DNA of 64,000 bases from positions 1 through 64,000 of the forward strand of contig JAFSUI010000013.1 in assembly GCA_017445315.1 (NCBI GenBank), in the 5' to 3' direction. Of this stretch, positions 46,277 through 54,929 are shown piece by piece. The position numbers were made by a program, and so were the translations under genes. Every line of letters begins with the position of its first letter. Position 1 is the stretch's first letter. Below the pieces are notes generated by a model, which did not search any database, was not told where the DNA came from, and saw only the letters and a list, made by a program, of their open reading frames with translations. The DNA comes from Bacillota bacterium (GTDB lineage: Bacteria > Bacillota > Clostridia > Peptostreptococcales > Anaerovoracaceae).

Positions 46277-46589
46277 GGGAAAACCTTATGGGGAAGGTAT
46301 AAAAATGGGCGTGATTTACGAAATATAACTATTCCTAAAATCATAATTTTCGGAAATGTTATATCTATTTTAACTAGAGATGGGCAAAAGCCCCCCCGTA
46401 TTGATATTTCAATGATTACAGGCTCAATATGACCATTTTTTACAAGGTATTACTTATCGACTATGTATATAAAAGTCGCTTAAATCGAAAATTAGAGCCT
46501 CTGTTTTTTGACGTTTTTTTGCGATTTTCGTTATGTATAGTTTTTATATATTAGCTGCAAATTTTTAAGTATATTAATAAGTATTTTGT
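46277..46589. other. AT-rich intergenic region with no convincing gene
   Basis: About 310 bases between the purine terminator and the stop of the minus-strand LysM gene. It is richer in A and T than its surroundings. A frame at 46229-46432 (67 residues) has no ribosome site and starts before the terminator. Small hairpins such as GGGCAAAAGCCC (46382-46393) and CGACT..AGTCG (46458-46478) have no T-run. In many Clostridia a lexA gene is found in this neighbourhood; none is here. Confidence 0.6.
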
Positions 46590-46889
46590 CTAAAACATCG
46601 GTATTAATATCTCTTGTCCAGGAATCAATTGTCCATTCTGGATTTCGTTTACTACACTTATATCATATATATACATTCTGATATCTGTTTTGGCATCTAC
46701 ATACTTTGATGCAATATCCCATAGCGTATCGCCGGTCTTAACAATTACGGTCTCATAGATTGGTTCTGTTGAACCGGATACATATTCAGGTCTAAGTACG
46801 AAACTTACCATTCCAAAGATTATCAGGATCATGGATATGATAAAAAGAATAAATCTTGTTTTGGACTCTACTCTATATTTCTTAAACAT
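46590..46889 (-). CDS. LysM protein with N-terminal membrane anchor, YneA-like
   Basis: A 99-residue protein with one membrane segment (FILFIISMILIIFGMVSFVL, residues ~11-30) and a C-terminal LysM domain (VIVKTGDTLWDIASKYVD, QLIPGQEILIP). Size and order match YneA, the SOS-induced inhibitor of cell division of B. subtilis. The ATG at 46889 (MFKKYRVESK) has GAGGGA just upstream; the frame is open to 46997 but those residues precede the promoter. An excellent promoter and a LexA box lie upstream, so SOS control is likely. I infer a checkpoint role from this control and the architecture. Confidence 0.8.
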   Translation of the reverse strand: MFKKYRVESKTRFILFIISMILIIFGMVSFVLRPEYVSGSTEPIYETVIVKTGDTLWDIASKYVDAKTDIRMYIYDISVVNEIQNGQLIPGQEILIPMF

Positions 46890-46913
46890 CTCTTCCCTCA
46901 CTTTTTCTAAAAC

Positions 46914-46925
46914 AAACCTTTGTTC
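46914..46925 (-). promoter_or_regulatory. LexA (SOS) box of the LysM gene
   Basis: On the minus strand GAACAAAGGTTT matches the GAAC-N4-GTTY core of the Bacillota LexA box. It begins at the predicted start of transcription, as in the recA box of this window. Confidence 0.6.
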
Positions 46926-46932
46926 TTTTTCT

Positions 46933-46961
46933 AATATAGCAGATAAAAATATCTTTGTCAA
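46933..46961 (-). promoter_or_regulatory. Promoter of the LysM gene
   Basis: On the minus strand, a perfect TTGACA (46961-46956), a 17-base spacer and TATATT (46938-46933). The predicted start near 46926 coincides with the LexA box. Confidence 0.82.
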
Positions 46962-47061
46962 TAGAAAACGAAAATTTGTTCTTATTATTTTACACATCTT
47001 AAAAACGTGTATTTTTCAATACTTTTATGTTCTAAACAATTACTGATAGACATTTTTTTAA

Positions 47062-47086
47062 ATAAAAAAGCGGGTGTAAAACCCGC
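47062..47086 (-). terminator. Terminator of the mutS-miaA operon
   Basis: On the minus strand GCGGGT and ACCCGC pair (47081-47086 with 47070-47075) around a five-base loop, followed by TTTTTTATTT. It lies 34 bases after the stop of the methionine gamma-lyase family gene. Confidence 0.88.
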
Positions 47087-47119
47087 AATTTTGTGAACTT
47101 TTGTTTTATTATTTTAATG

Positions 47120-48385
47120 TTAGACAGTTATTATCCCCTCTTCCGCAAGGCTTTCCAATGTAGAAACTAAGCCCAGTTTTCCATGTTCGTAGGTCAGTGC
47201 GCCTTGATAATAAACATTATATGGCTCTCTCATTGGACCATCGGCCGAGAGTTCAATAGATGCTCCCTGTACAAAGGTCCCTGCGGCCATAATCACTTCA
47301 TCATCATATCCGGGCATCTCAGATGCAACAGGAGAAGCAAAGGAATCAATCGGTGAAGCGGATTGAATTCCTTTACAGAAAGCATAGACGGCTTCCTTTG
47401 ATCCGAGTTTTATTGCCTGAATTATATCGGCTCTTTCCATAGAGAAATCCGGACAGATATCATAGCCGAGCTTCTGATAAACCTTACCAAAGAGCATCGC
47501 AGACTTTAATGCTCCTGCTGTAATATGCGGTGCCATGAATATCCCTTGGAGCATAGCGCGGGTCTGCCCAAACGTGAGACCGCATTCAGCTCCAATCCCT
47601 GGACAAGTAAGCCTATAAGAGATTCTATCTATTAAATCTTCGCGTCCTACAACATATCCGCCGGAAAGAGCAAGGCCTCCCCCTGGATTTTTTATGAGAG
47701 AACCGCATACCAAATCGGCACCTACAGCCGAAGGTTCATCCGAAGAGACAAATTCACAGTAACAATTATCCACCATTATTACAGCATCGCTTCCAAGATT
47801 ACGAACAAATGTTACAAATCCTTTAATTTGGTTTACAGTAATACTTTTACGCCAACCATAGCCGGTTGATCTCTGTATTGCGAGCATCCGAGGACGATCT
47901 TCTTTGATGAGCTTTTCTATTTTTTCAAAGTCAAATTCACCATCAATCAAATCGACCGTCTCATAATCAATACCAAGCTCCTTTAATGTGCCCGGATTGG
48001 GATTTTCATCGGATCCAATGATTGATTGCAAGGTGTCATAAGGTTCTCCGGTGCAATAAACAAGTTTTTCTCCGGGCTTTAGAACGCCCAAAATCGCCAG
48101 AGAAATCGCATGTGTGCCATTTACAATATTTGTCCTTACAAGTGCTCTTTCGGCTCCGAAAACGCTGGAATAAACCTTCTCAACGGCATCGCGACCATCG
48201 TCGTTATAGCCGTAGCCTGTTCTCCAGGCAAAATGCGAATCGGAAATGCGATTCTCGGTAAATGCGTCCAGAACCTTTTTCTGAAGTTCAAAAGAAAGCC
48301 TATCAATTTCAGAAAAGGCATCCTTTAGTTCGTTTTCCAAAGCTTCTGTCATAGATATAATTTTACGCCTTAAATCTTCGTTCAT
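47120..48385 (-). CDS. Methionine gamma-lyase family PLP enzyme (former aluminium-resistance family)
   Basis: A 421-residue PLP-dependent protein of the family once called aluminium resistance protein. The marks are SHFAWRTGYGYNDDGRDAVE, GTHAISLAILGVLKPGE, IMVDNCYCEFV and GSLIKNPGGGLALSGGYVVG with the probable PLP lysine. The reaction is predicted to be Cys/Met lyase-like, but is not proven in most members. It overlaps the recombinase gene by four bases. Its place next to miaA, mutL and mutS is conserved in Clostridia, often with hfq and lexA, neither of which is here. Confidence 0.88.
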   Translation of the reverse strand: MNEDLRRKIISMTEALENELKDAFSEIDRLSFELQKKVLDAFTENRISDSHFAWRTGYGYNDDGRDAVEKVYSSVFGAERALVRTNIVNGTHAISLAILGVLKPGEKLVYCTGEPYDTLQSIIGSDENPNPGTLKELGIDYETVDLIDGEFDFEKIEKLIKEDRPRMLAIQRSTGYGWRKSITVNQIKGFVTFVRNLGSDAVIMVDNCYCEFVSSDEPSAVGADLVCGSLIKNPGGGLALSGGYVVGREDLIDRISYRLTCPGIGAECGLTFGQTRAMLQGIFMAPHITAGALKSAMLFGKVYQKLGYDICPDFSMERADIIQAIKLGSKEAVYAFCKGIQSASPIDSFASPVASEMPGYDDEVIMAAGTFVQGASIELSADGPMREPYNVYYQGALTYEHGKLGLVSTLESLAEEGIITV

Positions 48386-49506
48386 TTTTTAGTGCGTTCC
48401 TTTTCCCATTCCATATCCTTTACGAGGTTTCGTTTAACATCTTGTTTATGCTTTGCGTAAAGCTGCGTTGTCGTAACCTGTTCATGATCAAGTAGCGCGG
48501 CAACATCATAAATAGAATTTCCTCGGCCGATAAGGCTTGTCGCCGCTGTGGCTCTTAGCTTATGCGGACTATATCCAGCGGATCTTGCAGTTTCCATTCC
48601 GATTGAGGTGTATTTTTTTACAAGTTCCCTCACCTGTCTTTCGGTCATTCTTGTGCCTCTAAGCGATAGAAAGAGCGCATCTCTTACATCCTCACTTAGA
48701 TCCTCAGATCTCTTTCTTTCGTTATCTATATAGTCGTGAATAGCCGCAGTCACAGAATCGTTTAATGGCATTACGCTTTCTTTTCCGCGCTTTCTGTAAA
48801 TCTTAAACTCGCCTCTGTTAAAATTGAAGGAGCTTATATTAAGCTGCCAAAGTTCGGAGAGTCTTAATCCATAAGTAATAAACAAAAGCAAAATCGCCTT
48901 GTCTCTTTTCTTTGTTTTCTCCCAATATGAAAGTTCATGAGGAGTTAAGCCGGCTCCGGTAGAAACGGCATCCAGCATTTTCATTACTTCGTCGTCCTGC
49001 AATGCCTTTATCTCGCGTTCTCCGGCTTTAGGAACTCTTATGGGATCAAATCCGTCAGTGATATTCTTTTCTATTTTTTCGTCTCTATAAAGATGCTTGA
49101 ACATAACCGAAAGAGATGATTTCTTTCGTGCAAGAGTTTTGTTGTTATTCTCATAGACATAGCGCACTCCATCTTTTTCTATTGAATACTTTCTGCAGTA
49201 ATCGATAAACACATTGATGTCAGATGCCTTTAAAGAATTAAACTCCTTTAAGCTAATATCCTTAAGCTCGGTAGCTGAGCTCAGTCCGGAATCAATCATA
49301 TATTCCAAGAAGAATTTAATGTCGTGAAGATATGCCCATCTTGTCATCGGGAGAACGTTTCCGCGCAGATAAATGAAAAAACTGCGCAAGAAAGCAGGCA
49401 GGACATTTTCAATATCCTCGCACTCCATATATATCTGGGCTTCATGCTCTACGATATTATCCGGTTTATCGCTCTTGTTATGTACTACAATCTTTTTCTT
49501 AGCCAT
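48382..49506 (-). CDS. Tyrosine recombinase (XerC/XerD-like)
   Basis: A 374-residue site-specific recombinase: N-terminal SAM-like core-binding domain (TRWAYLHDIKFFLEYMID) and a catalytic domain with all residues, Arg in TYGLRLSELW, Lys in RKRGKESVMPL, His-x2-Arg in PHKLRATAA, His in LLDHEQVTTTQ and the tyrosine in TQLYAKH. It is about 70 residues longer than XerC/D, mainly at the N-terminus. It overlaps miaA by 22 bases and the lyase gene by four, so it belongs to the operon and is not an integrated element. Whether it is the chromosome-dimer recombinase is not known. Confidence 0.88.
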   Translation of the reverse strand: MAKKKIVVHNKSDKPDNIVEHEAQIYMECEDIENVLPAFLRSFFIYLRGNVLPMTRWAYLHDIKFFLEYMIDSGLSSATELKDISLKEFNSLKASDINVFIDYCRKYSIEKDGVRYVYENNNKTLARKKSSLSVMFKHLYRDEKIEKNITDGFDPIRVPKAGEREIKALQDDEVMKMLDAVSTGAGLTPHELSYWEKTKKRDKAILLLFITYGLRLSELWQLNISSFNFNRGEFKIYRKRGKESVMPLNDSVTAAIHDYIDNERKRSEDLSEDVRDALFLSLRGTRMTERQVRELVKKYTSIGMETARSAGYSPHKLRATAATSLIGRGNSIYDVAALLDHEQVTTTQLYAKHKQDVKRNLVKDMEWEKERTKK

Positions 49507-50432
49507 TCAATAATTACCTTAGCGGTTTCTTCTTCGCTTCCTATTTCGCTTATATCAAACCATTTGATTCCTTCTGGGCGTTCTTCATAATTTCCGTATT
49601 TTCTGAGCCATGTCATCTGACGCTTTGCATAATGCCTTGAATTTGTTTTAACATCATTTATAGCATCTTCAAAAGATATTTCTCCGTTTAAATAAGAAAT
49701 AATTTCTTTATATCCAATTCCCTTCATTGACATATAGTTTTCGTCAAGACCCATTTCCATAAGTGCTTTAACTTCATCAATAAGTCCCGCCTCAACCATC
49801 ATATCAACTCTTTTATTTATTCTATCATATAATTCTTCTCTATCGCGTTTAAGTCCTACCATAATAAGTTCGTAATCGTTTCGTAAACTAAGGTCTCTAG
49901 AGAAGTCATTTATGGTCTTCCCCTCCTCTATTGTTTCAATAGCACGAACAACGCGTTTAATATTGTTTGGATGTATTCTCTCCGCAACTTCGGGATCAAG
50001 CTTAAGTAGTATTTCAAATAATGCTTCCGGTCCCTTTTCATCGGCAATTCTATAATACTCATCGCGCTTTGATGTCTTGGGAGGCGCTGCGGCAAAATCC
50101 ATCTCATAGATTACGGAATCCATATATAAGCCGGTACCGCCGGAGAGAACGGGAAGCTTTCCGTTATCGTTTACTTTTTTAATAGTTTCCCTTGCAAGAT
50201 TTGAGTAATCCGATACCGTAAACTCTTCCATTGGATCGCAAATATCTATTAGATGATGCTTAACGATTTTCTGTTCATCAGGCGTAGGTTTTGCGCTTCC
50301 TATATCCATTCCGCGATAAACTTGCATAGAATCGCAGGAGATGATTTCCCCATCAAAGTTCTTGCAGACTTCCATTGCTATTTTTGTTTTCCCTACGGAT
50401 GTCGGACCAGAAAGCGTGAGCAATTTAATCAT
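49485..50432 (-). CDS. miaA: tRNA dimethylallyltransferase
   Basis: MiaA adds a dimethylallyl group to A37 of tRNAs that read UNN codons. The 315-residue protein has the P-loop GPTSVGKTKIA, DSMQVYRGMDIGSAKPT, and the ISGGTGLYMDS-like VLSGGTGLYMDSVI motif, with a C-terminal RQMTWLRKY. It overlaps mutL by four bases and the recombinase by 22. Substrate DMAPP comes from the pathway of dxs and ispA further upstream. Confidence 0.94.
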   Translation of the reverse strand: MIKLLTLSGPTSVGKTKIAMEVCKNFDGEIISCDSMQVYRGMDIGSAKPTPDEQKIVKHHLIDICDPMEEFTVSDYSNLARETIKKVNDNGKLPVLSGGTGLYMDSVIYEMDFAAAPPKTSKRDEYYRIADEKGPEALFEILLKLDPEVAERIHPNNIKRVVRAIETIEEGKTINDFSRDLSLRNDYELIMVGLKRDREELYDRINKRVDMMVEAGLIDEVKALMEMGLDENYMSMKGIGYKEIISYLNGEISFEDAINDVKTNSRHYAKRQMTWLRKYGNYEERPEGIKWFDISEIGSEEETAKVIIEWLRKRL

Positions 50433-52270
50433 CCCTGAACCCTCTTGAACATTCTCTCTATATCATAAAGCCTAAATTTAATAAATGTAGGTCTTCCGTG
50501 CGGACAAGAATAAGGATTTCCACATGCTTTTAGCTGCGATATAAGAGCATTGATTTCTTCATTTGTAATCTTGTCGTGAGCCTTTATGGAACTCTTGCAT
50601 GCCTTTGTAATAAGTTTATCTATTACCACGCGATTACCGAGAGGGTTTCCTTCATGATATTCATCAACAAATGTATTTACAAAATCCTCCGCCTCGCTTA
50701 TTTCCATAAACTCCGGAATCTCTCTTAAGATAAAACTATTCTCTCCAAAGAGTTCCAATGAGAAGCCCATCTTTGTTAGAATGCCTACCCAGTTTTCATC
50801 ATCTATAAGCTCCACAGGAACATCAATCGTTATCGGAAGAAGCAAGATTTGACTATTCTTCTCACTATTTGTATAAGCAGAGATAAACTTTTCGTAGTTG
50901 ATTCTTTCGTGAGCGGCATGCTGATCGAATAGATAGAAGTTCTCTTCATCCGTCGCCGTGATATAAGTATTGAAAATCGTCTCGCCAAAGGTCAAATCAT
51001 CAAAGTCAAAAGGAAGAACTCCAGTCGCAACAATATCAGGATTTCCAAGTTCTTCTATTATTTCATTTGAAGGACTAAGCGTTTTCTTTTCACGAGTTTC
51101 CTGCTTTAAGAAATCTCTTATTCCTACTTGTTCACCCTTTTCAAATATGACGTTTGGCGCTTTGGAATTATTGTCTTTGGAGGAGCTTACTTCATTATTG
51201 AAAGAAGCCTTACCGGGAGATCCTTTGTAAGAAGAAACACTCTCCTCTGCTTTTACATAGATGTCTTGAGAAGTAGAAACCGCGTCCTTTTTGTTAAGGG
51301 CATCGATTACCGCATCCTGAACCAATGATATGACTTCAATATCGTTATCAAATTTAACTTCTTTCTTATTTGGATGAATATTTACATCTACATCATTTGG
51401 ATCTATTTCAACAAAGAGAAATGCTATTGGACTTCTACCTTCAAAGAGCCTTTCCTTATATCCGAGCGAAAGTCCTTTTTCTATCACGGAACTTTTTACC
51501 GTTCGTCCGTTAACAAAGAAATACTGACTTCTTTTATTGGCTCTAGAAAAAGAAGGTCTTGATATATAACCGTAAATCTCAAGTCCCTTTCTCTTTAATT
51601 CGCAAGGAATGAGTTCTTTATACTCTCTGTCCTTATATACGGAAAGAATCGCAGCCTTCAAATCATTATTGCCGATCGTAGAAAAAACTGTTTTTCCATT
51701 TGATATCAGTTTGAATCTTATATCTGTTCTGGTAATCGCAAGTCTTGATACCATATCAATAATCTGTCCACTCTCTGAAGATTCGGTTTTCATGAACTTT
51801 AGACGAGCTGGAAGATTGTAGAACAAATCCCTCACAATAATAGTTGTGCCGCGCGGACAACCAATTGATTCAAACGTTAGTTTTTCTCCACCGTGGAGGA
51901 CAATTCTTTGACCGGTCTTTTCATCTTCGGTCTTTGTTATAAGCTCAAGCCTTGATACCGCAGCAATACTAGAAAGCGCCTCTCCTCTAAACCCAAGCGT
52001 GATAAGATTTCTAAGGTCTTCGGTTTTGGAGATTTTACTTGTGGCATGACGAAGAAATGCTTTTTCCACATCATCCTTTTCTATTCCGATTCCATTATCG
52101 GAAACGCGTATACTCTCTTTTCCTCCGCCTGTTATTTCCACGGTAATATCGGTTGAACCCGCATCTATTGCGTTTTCAACCAATTCCTTTACAACGGAAA
52201 CAGGTCTTTCTATGACCTCTCCCGCAGCAATTTTATCTGCTACGTCTTTTGGGAGGATATTGATTCTCAT
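50429..52270 (-). CDS. mutL: DNA mismatch repair protein MutL (endonuclease type)
   Basis: A 613-residue protein: the N-terminal GHKL ATPase has ELVENAIDAGST, VSDNGIGI and TLGFRGEALSSIA; the C-terminal domain has the endonuclease motif DQHAAHERINYEKF (near residue 448), ACKSSIKAHDKI and CPHGRPTFIKF. The endonuclease motif fits organisms without MutH. It overlaps mutS and miaA by four bases each. Confidence 0.95.
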   Translation of the reverse strand: MRINILPKDVADKIAAGEVIERPVSVVKELVENAIDAGSTDITVEITGGGKESIRVSDNGIGIEKDDVEKAFLRHATSKISKTEDLRNLITLGFRGEALSSIAAVSRLELITKTEDEKTGQRIVLHGGEKLTFESIGCPRGTTIIVRDLFYNLPARLKFMKTESSESGQIIDMVSRLAITRTDIRFKLISNGKTVFSTIGNNDLKAAILSVYKDREYKELIPCELKRKGLEIYGYISRPSFSRANKRSQYFFVNGRTVKSSVIEKGLSLGYKERLFEGRSPIAFLFVEIDPNDVDVNIHPNKKEVKFDNDIEVISLVQDAVIDALNKKDAVSTSQDIYVKAEESVSSYKGSPGKASFNNEVSSSKDNNSKAPNVIFEKGEQVGIRDFLKQETREKKTLSPSNEIIEELGNPDIVATGVLPFDFDDLTFGETIFNTYITATDEENFYLFDQHAAHERINYEKFISAYTNSEKNSQILLLPITIDVPVELIDDENWVGILTKMGFSLELFGENSFILREIPEFMEISEAEDFVNTFVDEYHEGNPLGNRVVIDKLITKACKSSIKAHDKITNEEINALISQLKACGNPYSCPHGRPTFIKFRLYDIERMFKRVQG

Positions 52271-54879
52271 TTTATAAGATCCTTCAATTCTTCAAGTATG
52301 CTTATCGCCTCAGACGGCTTTACATTCATTAAATCTATATTCTTTACTTTTTCTACAATTTCATTTCCTTCGTTTGGATTAAATAGCGAAAGCTGCTCCC
52401 CAACCTCCGGAACATATTCTTCCTTGGAAACAATATTGTATTCGCGCGAGTCATTCTCCAGCATATAAAGCTTTTTATTTGCTCCCTCCAAAATGCTTTC
52501 CGGTACACCTGCAAGCTTTGCAACATGAATACCATAACTTCTGCTTGCGCCACCCGGGACAATCTTATGCAAGAAAACTATCTCGCCATTATCTTCTGAC
52601 ACATCAACATTAAGATTGAATGCTCCTTCAAGACTATCCTCAAGTGCCGTAAGTTCATGATAATGAGTGGCAAATAGAGTTCTAATATGCGTATTCTTAT
52701 TGCAAAGATATTCACAAGTAGCCCATGCTATGGAAAGTCCGTCATAGGTGCTTGTTCCTCTACCGATTTCATCAAGGATTATAAGCGATCTCTCCCCTGC
52801 TCCATTTAGGATATAAGAGAGTTCGCTCATTTCTACATAGAAAGTAGATTGTCCCTGGGCAAGATTGTCCGATGCTCCAATTCTTGTAAAGATTCTGTCG
52901 CAAATTCCTATATGCGCTTTTTCCGCAGGAACAAAGCATCCAACCTGAGCCATGAGTACAATGAGTGCGGTCTGCCTCATATATGTTGACTTACCGCTCA
53001 TATTTGGACCTGTGATAATTGCGAGAGAATGATCTTTATCATCTAAATATGTATCGTTAGATACAAATAGCTTTGATTGTTCTGTCTGTTCAACAACAGG
53101 ATGTCTTCCACTGATAATCTCAAGTACAAGGCTATCATCAACATGAGGTTTTATATAAGCGTTTCTTGCTGATACGATGGCAAATGAATTTAGAACGTCA
53201 AGTTCTGCAACTGCATAAGATGTCTTCTGGATGATTGGAACAAGCTCCATAATCTTATCTCTAAGTTCGCAGAATAGATCGTATTCAAGCTTGTTAATCT
53301 TTGTCTCTGCATTGAGAACAATGCCCTCCATCTCCTCGAGCTCGGGCGTAATATATCTTTCGTTGTTTACCAGCGTTTGCTTTCTAATATAATTATCCGG
53401 AACCAGTGAAATGTTGGATTTTGTAACATCAATATAGTAGCCAAAAACTTTATTGAATCCAACCTTTAGGTTTTTGATTCCGGTTCTTTCTTTCTCGCGA
53501 ACTTCTAGACCTGCTATCCAATCCTTTGCATCTTTAATTGAAAGTTTTAGACTATCTAGTTCTTCCGAATAACCGTTTCTAATAAGTCCGCCTTCTTTTA
53601 TGGTTGGACCCGCATCTATATCAATTGCTCTTTCAATTTCTGCGCTAACATCGGAAAAGTCTTCAATACTTTCATTTATACTCTCAAGATAAGGAGTCTT
53701 TACATAGCTAAGGCAGTTTTTAATCTCCGGGAGCGCATCAAAAGAATTCTTTAGCGCAAGCATATCCCTTCCATTGGCATGTCCCGAGGCTATCCTTGCA
53801 GCAAGCCTCTCAAAATCATATATTTCATTAAGCGCTTCATTTAAATTGTTCTGGATTAATGGATCTAGAAGAAGTTCCTCAACAGAGTCCAGACGTCTAT
53901 TGATTTCAGTAACCTCTTTAAGAGGCTCGGATATCCATGACTTCAGGAGTCTTGCGCCCATGGCCGTTTTGGTCTTATCGAGTATTCCCAGAAGCGATCC
54001 TTGTTTTCTCTTGTCGTAAAGAGTTTCAAGAATCTCAAGATTTCTGATCGTGGCCTTGTCAAGTGACATTCTTCTTCCGATATCAAAATAAGAGCATTTT
54101 GTAATCTGCTTCAGGTTTTGCTTTTGAGTCTCAAGAAGATAAGAAAGAAGTGCGCCAAGGCTCATGATGGCTCCATCTCTGCCATTTAATCCAATTGACG
54201 GAATGGCCCCCTTACCGAGCTGAGCGGAAATCAAATCCATAGCAGAGTTTATCTGGAAATAACCATCTCCAATTACGCTTACATACGCACTAGATACATT
54301 TTCAATATCTTCGGTGCCGTATATTTCGTCAAATGCCTTGTTAACCAAAACTTCTTTAGGAGAAAGACGCGCTATCTTATCAATCGCTTCACCGTATGAG
54401 TTTCTGCTATCAAGAATCTCTGTTACGGCTAATTCTCCAGTGGAAATATCACAGTAAGAAAGCCCGAGTCCATCTTTGAATTTTGCGATTGAAAGAAGAT
54501 AATTGTTCTCCCCTTCCGGAATCATCATCTCAGGTGTCAATGTCCCAGGGGTTATAATTCTAATTACTTCTCTTGCGACTATTCCCTTTGCTGTACTCGG
54601 ATCTTCCACCTGTTCACAAATAGCAACCTTATATCCTTTTTCTACAAGCCTTGCTATATACATGTCTGCGGCATGAAAAGGAACGCCGCACATTGGTGCG
54701 CGCTCTTCTTGACCGCAGTTCTTTCCTGTTAGTGTTAATTCCAATTCTCTGGATCCGGTATATGCATCATCAAAGAACATCTCATAAAAATCTCCCAACC
54801 TAAAGAACAGTATGCAATCCTGATACTGTGCTTTGATTTCCATATACTGTTTCATCATGGGAGATAATTTATCCGTCAT
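52267..54879 (-). CDS. mutS: DNA mismatch recognition ATPase MutS
   Basis: An 870-residue MutS1: mismatch-binding N-terminus with FFRLGDFYEMFFDDA (Phe-x-Glu in FYEMF), the Walker A GPNMSGKSTYMRQ (near residue 625), DEIGRGTSTYDGLSIAW and FATHYHELTALE. The C-terminal part (residues ~800-870) is the usual helical tail. AAAGGAA lies before the ATG at 54879, and a terminator-like hairpin sits just upstream of it. mutL follows with a four-base overlap. Confidence 0.96.
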   Translation of the reverse strand: MTDKLSPMMKQYMEIKAQYQDCILFFRLGDFYEMFFDDAYTGSRELELTLTGKNCGQEERAPMCGVPFHAADMYIARLVEKGYKVAICEQVEDPSTAKGIVAREVIRIITPGTLTPEMMIPEGENNYLLSIAKFKDGLGLSYCDISTGELAVTEILDSRNSYGEAIDKIARLSPKEVLVNKAFDEIYGTEDIENVSSAYVSVIGDGYFQINSAMDLISAQLGKGAIPSIGLNGRDGAIMSLGALLSYLLETQKQNLKQITKCSYFDIGRRMSLDKATIRNLEILETLYDKRKQGSLLGILDKTKTAMGARLLKSWISEPLKEVTEINRRLDSVEELLLDPLIQNNLNEALNEIYDFERLAARIASGHANGRDMLALKNSFDALPEIKNCLSYVKTPYLESINESIEDFSDVSAEIERAIDIDAGPTIKEGGLIRNGYSEELDSLKLSIKDAKDWIAGLEVREKERTGIKNLKVGFNKVFGYYIDVTKSNISLVPDNYIRKQTLVNNERYITPELEEMEGIVLNAETKINKLEYDLFCELRDKIMELVPIIQKTSYAVAELDVLNSFAIVSARNAYIKPHVDDSLVLEIISGRHPVVEQTEQSKLFVSNDTYLDDKDHSLAIITGPNMSGKSTYMRQTALIVLMAQVGCFVPAEKAHIGICDRIFTRIGASDNLAQGQSTFYVEMSELSYILNGAGERSLIILDEIGRGTSTYDGLSIAWATCEYLCNKNTHIRTLFATHYHELTALEDSLEGAFNLNVDVSEDNGEIVFLHKIVPGGASRSYGIHVAKLAGVPESILEGANKKLYMLENDSREYNIVSKEEYVPEVGEQLSLFNPNEGNEIVEKVKNIDLMNVKPSEAISILEELKDLIK

Positions 54880-54890
54880 ATATATTCCTT

Positions 54891-54922
54891 TTAAAACAGG
54901 CAGCGGAGATAACCCCGCTGCC
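54891..54922 (-). terminator. Terminator between the aminotransferase and mutS
   Basis: On the minus strand GGCAGCGG (54922-54915) pairs with CCGCTGCC (54906-54899), followed by TGTTTTAAAA. It stands between the aminotransferase stop and the mutS ribosome site. Confidence 0.8.
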
Positions 54923-54929
54923 GATAAGA

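Noticed and set aside
46382..46393. GGGCAAAAGCCC hairpin in the intergenic gap
   Set aside because: Four-base-pair stem, no T-run on either strand and no nearby gene that it could control.
46229..46432. 67-residue open frame after the purine operon
   Set aside because: It begins before and runs through the terminator, has no ribosome site and no family resemblance that I can name.
48382..49506. Tyrosine recombinase as sign of an integrated element
   Set aside because: It overlaps both neighbouring operon genes and there are no attachment-site repeats, tRNA target or cargo genes.
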